Positions 1-8,664 of a stretch of 64,000 nucleotides of DNA are shown one piece after another. A program made the position numbers and the translations under genes. The notes below the pieces were generated by a model. That model was given only the letters and a program-made list of their open reading frames with translations. It searched no databases and had not been told where the DNA came from. The stretch is taken from NCBI GenBank assembly GCA_963756575.1, contig CAVWOM010000017.1, positions 1-64,000 on the forward strand. The letters run 5' to 3'. Position 1 is the first letter of the stretch; each line of letters begins with the position of its first letter. This stretch comes from Palsa-504 sp963756575. GTDB taxonomy: Bacteria > Actinomycetota > Actinomycetes > Streptosporangiales > Streptosporangiaceae.

Positions 1-2
1 TC

Positions 3-245
3 GGCGTGCTGCTGGACGGCGACGCGCAGGGCATCAACTCAGCCGCACTGCTCACGGGGCTGGGCAGCGCTGTGCCGGTCACGGTGGTCTGGGGGCAGGC
101 CGACCGGATCATCCCGCCCGCGCAGGCCGAGGCGGTGGCGGGCGCGGACCGCCGCCTGATCGACGGGGCCGGGCACATGCCGCACATGGAGCGCCCGGCC
201 GAGGTCCAGGCCGCGATCGAGGAGACCATCGCCCGCGCACCCTAG
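3..245 (+). CDS. Alpha/beta hydrolase, C-terminal fragment
   Basis: This is the 3' end of a gene that begins before the window; the reading frame is open from base 3. The visible 80 residues hold the last part of an alpha/beta hydrolase fold: a strand VTVVWGQAD with the acid residue of the triad (GQAD), then DGAGHMPHMERP, where the His of GAGHMPH is the expected catalytic histidine. The spacing between the two is normal for the family. This tail is common in the hydrolase domain of acetoin-dehydrogenase-E2-like proteins, but the substrate cannot be told from the fragment. The stop is 66 bases before the next start on the same strand, so the two could be cotranscribed. Confidence 0.7.
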   Translation, partial: GVLLDGDAQGINSAALLTGLGSAVPVTVVWGQADRIIPPAQAEAVAGADRRLIDGAGHMPHMERPAEVQAAIEETIARAP

Positions 246-311
246 CCGCGCCGCCCCGGCCGGCCCGTGATCAACTTGACCCAGGCGGCATCGGAAGGGA
301 CGGAACGTGCC

Positions 312-1312
312 ATGGTGAACGTGGTGATTACCGGGGGAGCCGGATTCCTCGGCTCACGGCTGGCCCGGGAGCTGCTGGCCGCGGGCTCGCTCGACGTGGC
401 CGGCGGCGGTGCCCGCCCGCTGTCCCGGGTGACGCTGATCGACCAGGCGCCGGTCCCGGCGGACCTGGCGGCCGACGAGCGGGTGACGGCCATCCGCGGC
501 GAGCTCGGCGACCTGCTCGATCCGCGGGGCGCCGGACCGGGCACGCTCGCGGGTGCCGACGTGATCTTCCACCTGGCCGCCGCGGTCAGCGGCGAGTGCG
601 AGGCGGACTTCGACCTGGGCATCCGGGCGAACCTGCGGGCCACCGAGGCGCTGCTGGCGTCCGCCCGGGCGCTGGGGACCGGCCCGGTCGTGGTGTTCTC
701 CAGCTCGCTGGCCGTCTTCGGCGGCTCCGAGGAGCTGCCGCTCCCGGCGGTCGTCGACGACCAGACCCGCCCCAACCCGCAGACCAGCTACGGCGCGCAG
801 AAGGTCATCGGCGAGCAGCTGCTGGCCGACTACACCAGGAAGGGATTCCTGCGCGGCCGGGCCATGCGCCTGGTCAGCGTCAGCGTGCGCCCGGGCAAGC
901 CGAACGCCGCGGCGTCCGGCTTCATGTCCGGCGTCATCAGGGAGCCGCTGGCCGGCCAGCGGGCGATCTGCCCGGTGAGCCCGGAAACCGAGGTCGCGCT
1001 GGCCTCGCCGGCCACCGCCACCGCCGGGCTCCGGTGCGCGGCCACGGCCAGCGACCAGGCCTGGGGCGGCCGCACCGCCGTCAACCTGCCCGCGCTCACC
1101 ATCAGCCTGGCCGACATGGCGGCCGCCCTGGGCCGGATAGCCGGGCCGCAGGTAAGCGCGCTGATCGACTGGGTCCCCGATCCGGAGATCGCCCGGATGG
1201 TCGCCAGCTGGCCAGCCCGGGTCCGCGCTGACCGGGCGGGCCGGCTAGGCCTGACCCAGACCCGGACTTCGACTCGATCATCAGGATGCATCTCGCCGAG
1301 TCCGGGTCCTGA
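312..1312 (+). CDS. NAD-dependent epimerase/dehydratase, DenD-like, frameshifted near C terminus
   Basis: Extended short-chain dehydrogenase. The N terminus has the Rossmann motif TGGAGFLGSRLA, an FHLAAAVSG segment and the catalytic region SSSLAVFGG...SYGAQKVIGE (Tyr and Lys of YxxxK). Overall it resembles D-erythronate dehydrogenase (DenD), which oxidises D-erythronate or related sugar acids at C2; the exact substrate is inferred. The ATG at 312 is chosen because the Rossmann strand begins directly after it. After LGL at about 1253 the literal frame runs on to a stop at 1406 with unrelated sequence, while the -1 frame gives DPDFDSIIRMHLAESGS and stops at 1312, which is the expected DenD end. 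One missing base there (G after CTG) would explain it. Confidence 0.75.
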
Positions 1313-1324
1313 AACCGGCGGCGG

Positions 1325-1606
1325 TCAGACCGTGATGACGGCGTCCGGGCCGTGCCCAGCCGGGGCGCTCTCGTCGTCGAACCACACCCCGCCCTCGGCG
1401 AGGTAGCGAAACTGGAGGGTGGTCCCGGCCTTCACCGTCACCGCCGCGCTCCGGGTCTGGTTGGCGCGCTTGCGCAGCGGGTGGGTGTGCGGGTTCCAGT
1501 CGTTGAAGTTGCCCACCACGGAAACCGCCCCGCCGGGCTCGCCTTCGGGCAGGGCGAACGTGACGCGGACGGTGCCGTCGCGGCCGGGCTTCGATGTCTT
1601 GATCAC
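1325..1606 (-). CDS. Isoamylase early-set / CBM48 glycogen-binding domain protein
   Basis: A 93-residue protein made of one immunoglobulin-like domain of the early-set, AMPK-type CBM48 family. The signature is VVGNFNDWNPHTHPL followed by FRYLAEGGVWFDDESAP, which matches the glycogen- or starch-binding fold in length and order. Such stand-alone domains are known in actinobacteria; their partner is usually unknown. It is convergent with the sugar-acid dehydrogenase gene, with 12 bases between the corrected stops. The start at 1606 is the first ATG of the domain. An 11-bp palindrome (GAGATTATCTC, 1645-1655) lies about 40 bases upstream and may belong to its promoter. Confidence 0.8.
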   Translation of the reverse strand: MIKTSKPGRDGTVRVTFALPEGEPGGAVSVVGNFNDWNPHTHPLRKRANQTRSAAVTVKAGTTLQFRYLAEGGVWFDDESAPAGHGPDAVITV

Positions 1607-2055
1607 CTAACGCTCCACTCCTGTACTTCAGCCATCTACTCGAGGAGATTATCTCGAATTTGTGTGCGTAGTCACTTACGTTGCGGCCTAGTGACACGGC
1701 GTGTCGTTTCCCGGCCAGTGTTCCAGCAGGCCCGCGCTCAGTTGCGGACATCGGGCGAAGTGTCGCGGAAAATGACGAGAACCGGACCCGCCGGGCGGCC
1801 TCACGGCCTGCCCGCTGGACCAGGCATGTTAACCAAAATGACGAGAATCGGTTACAGCGGATCCTGCGAGTTCTAATGCTTGCGTGTCTTGTGCAACCTA
1901 AGAGGACCGCGGGACATCACGGCATGATGACGACGACGAAACGGCCCTCGCGGAGGACCGGGGCGCCCCGGAGCCCCCGCGAGGGCCCAGTTTTCTGCGA
2001 TGTCTCGTACAGGTAAACGAATCATGTCGCGGATGTGGCTAAAGAGACGTATCGG
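1607..2055. other. Gene-free stretch with a short direct repeat
   Basis: No convincing coding sequence lies here; the open frames on either strand lack recognisable domains. It holds an 11-bp palindrome at 1645-1655 and a 17-base direct repeat, AAAATGACGAGAACCGG at 1769-1785 and AAAATGACGAGAATCGG at 1835-1851, 66 bases apart with one mismatch. The repeats could be regulator sites or chance. The 3' part is downstream of the minus-strand panB gene. Confidence 0.4.
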
Positions 2056-2931
2056 CTACTTGTAGGAGTGCGCCTCGTCGGGGAACGTCCCGCCGGTCAC
2101 GTCCTCGGCGAACGCGGTGGCCGCCTCGGACAGCACGGAGGCCACGTCGGCGTACTTCCGGACGAACTTGGCGACCTTGGGGGACAGGCCGGCCATGTCC
2201 TGCCAGACCAGGACCTGGGCGTCGCAGCCCGGGCCGGCGCCGATGCCGATGGTGGGGACGGTCAGCGTCTCGGTCACCCGCGCCGCCAGCGGCGCGGGCA
2301 CGCACTCGAGCACCACCGAGAACGCCCCGGCCGCCTGCAGCACCTTGGCGTCGTGCAGGAGGCGCTCGCCGTCCTCGCCGCGTCCCTGCACCCGGTAGCC
2401 GCCGAACGCGTTGACCGACTGCGGGGTCAGGCCGATGTGCGCCATCACCGGGATGCCGGCCGCGACGAGTTCCTCGACCTGGCGGGCGACCCGTTCGCCG
2501 CCCTCGAGCTTGACCGCCTGCGCCCCGGTCTCCTTCAGGAACCTGGTCGCGGCGTCCAGCGCCGCGGCCGGGGAGGCCTGGTAGGAGCCGAACGGCAGGT
2601 CGGCGACGACCAGCGCCCGGCTGGTGCCGCGCACCACGGCGGCGGTCAGCGGGATCAGGTCGTCCACGGTGACCGGGATGGTGCTGTCGTGGCCGTAGAC
2701 CACCATCGCGGCCGAGTCGCCCACCAGCAGGACCGGAATGCCGGCCCGGTCGAAAATGCCGGCGGTCAGCGCGTCGTAGGCGGTGAGCATGGGCCACTTC
2801 TCGCCCCGGGCCTTCGCCGCCGCGATGTCGCGCACGGTCACCCGGCGGCCGGTGCCGGTTCCCCCGTAGAGGGTTTCTGGTGTGGTCCGCGGTCCTGTCG
2901 CGGCCATTGAAACAGCTGTCTCCTGTGACAT
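2056..2931 (-). CDS. panB: 3-Methyl-2-oxobutanoate hydroxymethyltransferase
   Basis: Cytoplasmic enzyme of pantothenate and coenzyme A synthesis. It transfers a hydroxymethyl group from 5,10-methylenetetrahydrofolate to 2-oxoisovalerate to give ketopantoate. The 291 residues cover the full TIM barrel: MLTAYDALTAGIFDRAG at the start, LLVGDSAAMVVYGHDSTIPV with metal-binding Asp, VKLEGG, MAHIGLTPQSVNAFGGYRVQGR and PTIGIGAGPGCDAQVLV. The family is usually 260-290 residues. ATG at 2931 is chosen over an upstream start because CGGAGG (2941-2946 on this strand) sits ten bases before it. It is divergent from the serine hydrolase gene at 3045. In Streptomyces panB lies near the same nadE and glnA2 genes. 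Confidence 0.93.
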   Translation of the reverse strand: MSQETAVSMAATGPRTTPETLYGGTGTGRRVTVRDIAAAKARGEKWPMLTAYDALTAGIFDRAGIPVLLVGDSAAMVVYGHDSTIPVTVDDLIPLTAAVVRGTSRALVVADLPFGSYQASPAAALDAATRFLKETGAQAVKLEGGERVARQVEELVAAGIPVMAHIGLTPQSVNAFGGYRVQGRGEDGERLLHDAKVLQAAGAFSVVLECVPAPLAARVTETLTVPTIGIGAGPGCDAQVLVWQDMAGLSPKVAKFVRKYADVASVLSEAATAFAEDVTGGTFPDEAHSYK

Positions 2932-3044
2932 CACTGTCGACCTCCGTGTCTCGTGTCGCCCCAGCGGCGTACCCGGACAGTTAGATGATGGCACGACCGC
3001 GGGCCTGCGCGGTATACGCAACTTTGTTCTGGAAGACTGGGGCG

Positions 3045-4802
3045 ATGGTCGATTTTGCGGAAGTGGATACCCTGGCGGCGGGCTATTTCCAGCGCGGCGG
3101 GCAGCCGGGCCTGGCCTACGGAATCGTGGCCGGCGGTGAGCTGGTGCACGCGGGCGGCCTCGGCGAGCGTCACCTCGGCGGGCCGCCCCCCGATGCCGGG
3201 ACGGTCTTCCGCATCGCCTCGATGACGAAGAGCTTCACCGCGTCCGCGATCGTGGCGCTGCGCGACGACGGCGTGCTGCGCCTCGACGATCTGGCCGAGG
3301 AATACGTTCCCGAAATGCGGGACTGGCCGCCGGTAAGCCCCGATGCCGCGCGGATCTCGATCAGGCACCTGCTGACCATGACGGCGGGCTTCCCGACCGA
3401 CGATCCGTGGGGCGACCGGCAGCAAGGGCTGCCGCTCGAGGACTTCAGGGCGTTCCTGGCCGCCGGGGTAGGCAGTAACTGGGCGCCGGGCACCCGGTTC
3501 GAGTACTCCAACCTCGGCTACGCGATCCTGGGCCGGGTCATCACCGCGATCACCGGCATGGCGTATCCGGACTACATCCGCCATCGCCTGCTGACCCCGC
3601 TGGGCATGACGCGCACCGGCTATGAGGCCGGGGAATTCGAGGCTCCCGGCCAGGCGGCGGGGCCCGCCGGCATCGCCCGGGGCTACCGGCGCGCACCGGC
3701 CGGCTGGTCCGAAGTGGGCTTCGACCCGGCCGGGGCGTTCGCCCCGATGGGCGGGGTCTTCAGCTGCGTGCGCGACCTCACCCGCTGGGTGGCCGGCTTC
3801 GCGGCCGCGTTCCCGCCCGGTGACGGCGACCAGGCCCATCCGGTCCGGGCCGCCAGCCGCCGCGAGATGCAGCTGCCGCAGGTGCTCACCGGCTGGGCCG
3901 CCGTGGCCGCCTTCCCCGGCGACGGGGCGTCGTCCGCCCCGGCCACCTACGGCTTCGGGCTGTTCGTTGACGAGCACCCGGTCCTGGGCCGGATCGTCAG
4001 CCACAGCGGCGGCTACCCGGGGTTCGGCAGCAACATGGCCTGGCACCCGGCCAGCGGGACCGGGGTAATCGCCCTGGGCAACAGCACCTACGCGGCGATG
4101 GCGCCGCTGGCCGCCCGGATGCTCGAGGCGGTCGTGCGCCAGGGAGAGGCGTCCGCCCACGGGCCCGGCGTGGCGCTCGGCTCACCCGGTCCCTGGCCGG
4201 AGACGCTCGCCGCGCGCGAGGCGGTCAGCCGGCTCCTGCGCTCCTGGGACGACGCGGAGGCACACCGGCTGTTCGCCGCCAACGTGGCCCTGGACGCACC
4301 GTTCGAGGAGCGCCAGCGGCGGATCGCCCTGGTCCGCGAGCGCATCGGCGACTTCGCCGACGACCCGGAGCGCTCGCCCGAGTTCGATACGCCGGCCCAC
4401 TGCCGCTGGTGGCTGACGGGGGAGCGGGGCTCGGTCCAGGTGCAGATCCAGCTCAGCCCGCAGCGCCCGCCCCGGGTGCAGTCGCTCACGCTGGCGGTGC
4501 CGCCCGCCGCGGGCTCGGCCCTGTCCATCACGCTGCACGCCGTCATCGACTGGCTGAACGGCGCCGACCGGGACTGGCCCCTGGCCATCCCGGTGGCAGG
4601 CGGCGTCGACACCGCCATGATGGCCCGCCGCCTCCGGATGGCCGCCGCCTGGGCCGGCTCCTGCCGGTTCGGCGCCGTCAAGGCGGGCGACGGCACCGCC
4701 TCGATCGTGGCCGAGCTCGCGGGCGAGCACGCCCCCATCACCCTGACCCTGGTCATCGACCCGGAGACCCGCCTCCTGCGCCTAGCCGACGTCGCCCCGT
4801 AA
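3045..4802 (+). CDS. Serine hydrolase, class C beta-lactamase/PBP fold, with C-terminal extension
   Basis: A 585-residue protein with the three motifs of the class C beta-lactamase and DD-peptidase-like esterase family. These are SMTK (nucleophile Ser, residues about 53-56), YSN in FEYSNLGYAILG, and HSGG in VSHSGGYPGFGSN. No signal peptide is visible, so it is probably cytoplasmic and more likely an esterase or peptidase than a beta-lactamase. The catalytic domain ends near residue 370; the last 200 residues form a separate domain that I do not recognise but which recurs in actinobacterial homologues. ATG at 3045 is preceded by GGAAGACTGGGG. It is divergent from panB. No operon partner is visible; 565 bases of repeat-rich DNA follow. 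Confidence 0.85.
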   Translation: MVDFAEVDTLAAGYFQRGGQPGLAYGIVAGGELVHAGGLGERHLGGPPPDAGTVFRIASMTKSFTASAIVALRDDGVLRLDDLAEEYVPEMRDWPPVSPDAARISIRHLLTMTAGFPTDDPWGDRQQGLPLEDFRAFLAAGVGSNWAPGTRFEYSNLGYAILGRVITAITGMAYPDYIRHRLLTPLGMTRTGYEAGEFEAPGQAAGPAGIARGYRRAPAGWSEVGFDPAGAFAPMGGVFSCVRDLTRWVAGFAAAFPPGDGDQAHPVRAASRREMQLPQVLTGWAAVAAFPGDGASSAPATYGFGLFVDEHPVLGRIVSHSGGYPGFGSNMAWHPASGTGVIALGNSTYAAMAPLAARMLEAVVRQGEASAHGPGVALGSPGPWPETLAAREAVSRLLRSWDDAEAHRLFAANVALDAPFEERQRRIALVRERIGDFADDPERSPEFDTPAHCRWWLTGERGSVQVQIQLSPQRPPRVQSLTLAVPPAAGSALSITLHAVIDWLNGADRDWPLAIPVAGGVDTAMMARRLRMAAAWAGSCRFGAVKAGDGTASIVAELAGEHAPITLTLVIDPETRLLRLADVAP

Positions 4803-4807
4803 CCCAC

Positions 4808-4907
4808 CCGTCCCCGCCCGTAGTCGCCCACTCCGTCCCGCCCGTGGTCGCCCCACTCCGTCCCGCCCGTGGTCGCCCCCCACTCCGTCCCGCCCGTGGT
4901 CGCCCCG
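4808..4907. repeat. Imperfect tandem repeat, about four 25-bp units
   Basis: Directly after the serine hydrolase stop, a pyrimidine-rich unit CTCCGTCCCGCCCGTGGTCG plus 4-7 C/A bases is repeated about four times. The first unit is the most divergent. A second short tandem pair, GCTACCCAGCCCCAGCT, follows at 4938-4954 and 4957-4973. Nothing suggests that it is translated. It may have arisen by slippage and could affect termination of the upstream gene. Confidence 0.8.
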
Positions 4908-5038
4908 CCCTGGTGGCCCCGCTCCGCCCCAGCGGTCGCTACCCAGCCCCAGCTGCGCTACCCAGCCCCAGCTGCCCCCTCCGCCCCAGCCGTCCTGCCC
5001 GTCACCTTTGCCCGGCGCAACGCCGCCGCCAGCACCGC

Positions 5039-5187
5039 GATCATGAGCGTCAGCTGGGCGGCGGACATCATGAAACCGGGCTTCGAGCGCGTCCGGACGC
5101 GCTCGAAGCCCGGTTACATGTGGTCGCGGCTGACCCGCAGCGCTCAGATCGCGGTGCTGGCGGTGCCAGTGTTACCTGAGCCGGGTT
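5039..5187. repeat. Dispersed palindromic element, copy 1
   Basis: Core 5049-5134 (86 bp) is a long imperfect palindrome ending in GTCAGC and GCTGAC. In the middle is a perfect stem of 21 pairs with no loop, whose arms contain ACCGGGCTTCGAGCGCGTCC and its complement. The element matches copies at 12981-13066 and 58940-59025. Copies 1 and 2 match over 149 bp, from GATC(A/G)TGAGC before the core to TTACCT(G/T)AGCCGGGTT after it. It lies between two plus-strand genes. It resembles a REP- or MITE-type repeat; no transposase is present. Confidence 0.85.
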
Positions 5188-5204
5188 GAAGGCTTACCGG
5201 GAAA

Positions 5205-5220
5205 TGTGACCCACGTCACA
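5205..5220. promoter_or_regulatory. CRP/GlxR-type binding site
   Basis: TGTGACCCACGTCACA is a perfect match to the TGTGA-N6-TCACA consensus of cAMP receptor proteins, including the actinobacterial Crp/GlxR group. It lies about 150 bases before the MFS start and just upstream of the TetR-like operator, so it may link the transporter to carbon or cAMP state. This rests on the motif alone. Confidence 0.5.
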
Positions 5221-5242
5221 CAGGCATCCAGGAAATAGATTC

Positions 5243-5265
5243 CGATACGAGACCGTTCCGTATCG
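5243..5265. promoter_or_regulatory. Putative TetR operator upstream of MFS gene
   Basis: A 23-bp inverted repeat with 7-base arms CGATACG and CGTATCG and a 9-base centre. TetR regulators of drug exporters often bind sites of this size and form. The gene for a TetR regulator is the last of the same transcription unit (6990-7619), so autoregulation of exporter and repressor is the likely role. This is inferred from position and symmetry. Confidence 0.55.
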
Positions 5266-5367
5266 ATGGAAGCGGTATCCGGAAGCTCCTGATCTCGGCA
5301 ACACCAAACCAGACCAGCACCTTCCCGGTTCCGCTCACAAGCTTCAAGTGATCCGGAAAGGGACACA

Positions 5368-6983
5368 TTGGACTCGCAGACCATTTACCGTCGCCGCTGG
5401 CTGATTCTCAGCGTGCTGATCGTCGGGCTGCTCGCCATCGTCATCGACAACACGGTCCTCAACGTGGCGCTGAAGACCATTGCCGAGCCGCGCGGGGGCC
5501 TCGGCGCGAGCCAGAGCCAGCTCGAGTGGGCGATCAACTCCTACACGCTGGTCTTCGCCGGGCTGCTGTTCTCGTTCGGCGTCATCGGCGACAAGTTCGG
5601 CCGCAAGCGCATGCTCATGATCGGGCTCGCGCTGTTCGGCATCGCCTCGCTGCTCTCGGCCTACTCCAGGTCTCCTGAGCAGCTGATCTTCGCCCGGGCC
5701 GCGATGGGCCTCGGCGGCGCCGCGGTCATGCCGCAGACGCTCTCCATCATCTCCAACGTCTTCGAGCCGGCCGAGCGGCCGCGGGCCATCGGCCTGTGGG
5801 CCACCGCGGTCGGCCTGGGCATCGCCACCGGCCCCGTGCTCGGCGGCCTGCTGCTCGACCACTTCTGGTGGGGCTCGGTCTTCCTGATCAACGTGCCGGT
5901 GACCGTGATCGGCGCCATCGCCGCCGCGATCCTGGTGCCCGAGTCGCGCAACCGCGAAGCCGGGGGCATCAACTACGTCGGCGTGCTGCTGTCCATCGCG
6001 GGCCTGATCACGCTCGTCTACGGCATCGTCCAGGGCGGCGACACCGGCTCCTGGGTGCGCCTGGACGTGCTCGGCCCGATCGCGGGCGGCCTGGTCATCC
6101 TCGGGATCTTCGCCTGGTACGAGGCCCGCATCACGCACCCCAGCCTCGACGTGCGGCTGTTCCGTGACCGGCGCCTGTCGGCCTCGGTGGGCGCGCTCGC
6201 GCTGGTGTTCTTCGGCATGGGCGGCGTGTTCTTCTTCACCAGCTTCTACCTGCAGAACGTCCGGGGCTACAGCCCGCTGGCGGCGGCCTGCTGACCGTGC
6301 CGTTCGCGGGCGGGCAGCTGCTGATGTCGCCGCGCAGCGCCGCGCTGGTCCGCCGGTACGGCGCCAAGGCGGCCGGGGCCACCGGCCTGTTCATCATGGC
6401 CGCGGCCGTGGCCGGCTACGCCGCGCTGGGTACCACCTCGCCGATCTGGGTGCTCGGGGTCCTGTTCGCCATCCAGGGCGCGGCCATGGGCGTAGTCATG
6501 CCCGCCGCTACCTCCGCCGTCATGGACGTGCTGCCCCGTGAGCGGGCCGGCGCGGGCTCGGCGCTGACCAACACCGCCCGCCAGGTCGCGGTGGCGCTGA
6601 GCGTCGCCGTCCTCGGCTCGATCCTGGCCGAGTTCTACCGGAACTCGCTCAACCCGTCGCTGGCCGGCCTGCCGGCCGCGGCCCGGGACGCCGCGTCCTC
6701 GTCGATCTCTGCCACCCAGGCGGTCGCGCAGCAGCTCGGCACCTCGGGGCGGTCGCTCCTGGTTCCCGCCAACGACGCGTTCGTGCACGCCATGCACTAC
6801 ACCACGCTGGTCGCGGCGCTGCTGGCGCTGGCAGGCGCGTTCGTGGTGCTGCGGTGGATGCCGGGCAAGCCGAAGGCCGAGCCGGTGACAGCCGTCGAAT
6901 CGGCCCCGGGTGAGCCGGCCTACGAGAGCGAGCTGGCCATAATGGAAGCGAACATGGTCAACACCGCGGACCGAGAGGGATGA
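5368..6983 (+). pseudogene. MFS drug exporter (DHA2/EmrB-QacA type), split by a frameshift
   Basis: Integral membrane drug:proton antiporter of the 14-helix DHA2 family. The first part (TTG at 5368, RBS GGAAAGGGA) has TVLNVALKTI, the motif A loop GDKFGRKRMLMIG and the antiporter motif GLGIATGPVLGGLL. It stops at 6292-6294 after SPLAAAC. The second part, open from 6297 to 6983, continues with PFAGGQLLMSPRSA, the normal next segment. Adding one G to the run at about 6287 restores SPLAAGLLTVPFAGG and an uninterrupted protein of about 538 residues. Either the gene is broken between helices or the sequence has a one-base error; I favour an error because similar indels occur elsewhere here. A TetR gene follows 6 bases later. 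Confidence 0.85.
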
Positions 6984-6989
6984 TCAGGC

Positions 6990-7619
6990 ATGCAGCCCGT
7001 GATCCTGGATCAGGGGCCCGGCACTGACACGGAGACCGGGCCGGCTAACCGCCGGCCCGGTCGCCCGCGCAGTGAGCAGGCCGAACAGGCGATCATCGAG
7101 GCCACCCTCGACCTATTCGCCGAGCAGGGGTTCGAGGGCGTCTGCGTCGAAGCCGTGGCCGCCCGGGCCGGCGTCGGCAAGGCGACCATCTACCGCCGCT
7201 GGCCGAACAAGGAAGAGCTGCTGCTCGCCGCGCTCGGCTCGATGAAGTCGCCGTTCCCCGAGCCCACCGGTGCCGTCCGGGACAACCTGGTCGCTCAGAT
7301 GACGGTGATGTGCGAGGACCGCGCCGACCCGCGCAAGGCGCGCCGCTACGCGCTGCTCCTCGGCGAGGGCCAGAAGTACCCGCGGCTGATGGCGCGGTAC
7401 AAGGAGACGGTGGTCGGGCCGCGGCACGACGCCATGCGCGCCGTCATCAGGCACGGCATCGCCACCGGCGAACTGCGGGCCGACACGGACGTCGAGATCG
7501 CGCTGCTCGCCCTGACCGGCACCGTCCTGGCCAAGGAGAAGGCCGCCGACGGCTCGCTGAACGCCGGGTTCGCCGCGCGCATCGTCGACGAACTGCTCCT
7601 CGGCCTGGCCGTCAGGTAG
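6990..7619 (+). CDS. TetR/AcrR family transcriptional regulator
   Basis: A 209-residue repressor. After a 24-residue arginine-rich tail (RRPGRPRSEQ) comes the TetR helix-turn-helix, residues about 29-75: ATLDLFAEQGFEG, VAARAGVGKATIYRRWPNKEELL. The ligand-binding part ends with a TetR_C-type domain (GIATGELRADTDVEIALLALTG). It starts six bases after the exporter stop and is probably cotranscribed. It likely represses the exporter through the inverted repeat at 5243-5265 and is released by a drug-like ligand. The ligand is unknown. Confidence 0.9.
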   Translation: MQPVILDQGPGTDTETGPANRRPGRPRSEQAEQAIIEATLDLFAEQGFEGVCVEAVAARAGVGKATIYRRWPNKEELLLAALGSMKSPFPEPTGAVRDNLVAQMTVMCEDRADPRKARRYALLLGEGQKYPRLMARYKETVVGPRHDAMRAVIRHGIATGELRADTDVEIALLALTGTVLAKEKAADGSLNAGFAARIVDELLLGLAVR

Positions 7620-7626
7620 ACCGTCC

Positions 7627-8664
7627 GTGACGCTGGCGCGGGAGTGGCTGGACCGGCTGCGGCCGGATGCCCACAACTACGCGGCGCAGGCGCTGGACAA
7701 CATCGGCCGGGAGTTCCCCTCGTACGTGACCGTGCTGCTGACCGGCCCGGGGGAGTTCCCCGCCCGTCCCCGGGACCGGACGCCGGTGTTCTACGGCAGC
7801 TTCGACTGGCACTCCTGCGTGGAGATGCACTGGGTCCTGGTCCGCCTGCTCAAGACGGCCGCCGCGGCGGTGCAGGCCACGGAGATCAGGGCCGCGCTGG
7901 ACCGCCAGCTCACCGAAAACGGCCTCCGGGCCGAGGCCGAGTTCATGCGGGCCAAGGGCAGCTTCGAGCGGCCCTACGGCTGGGGCTGGGCGCTCGCGCT
8001 GGCGCACGAGCTCGCCACCTGGCCCGGCGACCAGGACGCGCCCCGGTGGGCGGCGGCGATGGAGCCGCTCAGCGCGGCACTGACCGAGAACTTCCTGGGC
8101 TGGCTGCCCAAGGCGACCTACCCGGTCCGCACCGGGCTGCACGCCAACGGCTCGTTCGGGCTTTCCCTGGCGCTGCCCTACGCGCGAGCGCTGGCCGGCA
8201 CCGGGCAGCCGGCGCTCCGCGAGGCCATCGAAGCCACCGCGCGCCGGTGGTACCGCGCCGATGCCGGCTACCCGGCGGCCTGGGAGCCGTCCGGGCACGA
8301 CTTCCTCTCACCCGCGCTCGCCGAAGCCGAGCTGATGGCCCGCCTGCTCCCCGCGGCTGAGTTCGCGCCGTGGCTGGCGGCGTTCCTGCCCGGCCTGGCC
8401 GACCGCGAGCCCGCATCCCTGTTCACCCCCGCGGTCGTCTCCGATTCCAGCGACGGGCAGATCGCCCACCTGCACGGGCTCAACCTGAGCCGCGCCTGGT
8501 GCTTCCGCCGCCTGGCCGAGACCCTGCCGCCCGGCGATCCGCGCATCCCGGCCTGCACCGATGCCATGCGGCAGCACGCCGGCGCGTCCCTGGGTCACGT
8601 GACCGGCGACGACTACATGGTCACCCACTGGCTCGCCGCCTACGCCGTCCTGCTCTTCAGCTGA
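7627..8664 (+). CDS. DUF2891 family protein
   Basis: A 345-residue cytoplasmic protein with the hallmarks of DUF2891, a predicted alpha/alpha toroid family: FYGSFDWHSCVEMHW near residue 60, GWGWALALAHEL near 125, THW and LAAYAVLL at the end. No enzyme activity is established for the family to my knowledge; the conserved Asp, His and Trp residues suggest a carbohydrate-active or hydrolytic site. GTG at 7627 is eight bases after the TetR stop, so it may be in the exporter-regulator operon. Its 3' end overlaps the convergent flavin oxidoreductase gene by eight bases. Confidence 0.8.
   Translation: MTLAREWLDRLRPDAHNYAAQALDNIGREFPSYVTVLLTGPGEFPARPRDRTPVFYGSFDWHSCVEMHWVLVRLLKTAAAAVQATEIRAALDRQLTENGLRAEAEFMRAKGSFERPYGWGWALALAHELATWPGDQDAPRWAAAMEPLSAALTENFLGWLPKATYPVRTGLHANGSFGLSLALPYARALAGTGQPALREAIEATARRWYRADAGYPAAWEPSGHDFLSPALAEAELMARLLPAAEFAPWLAAFLPGLADREPASLFTPAVVSDSSDGQIAHLHGLNLSRAWCFRRLAETLPPGDPRIPACTDAMRQHAGASLGHVTGDDYMVTHWLAAYAVLLFS

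Noticed and set aside
242..775. Long minus-strand open frame opposite the dehydrogenase gene
   Set aside because: Arg/Ser/Ala-rich composition without any domain; typical antisense shadow of high-GC coding DNA.
2035..2910. Plus-strand frame opposite panB
   Set aside because: Composition is the mirror of panB and there is no motif; panB is certain.
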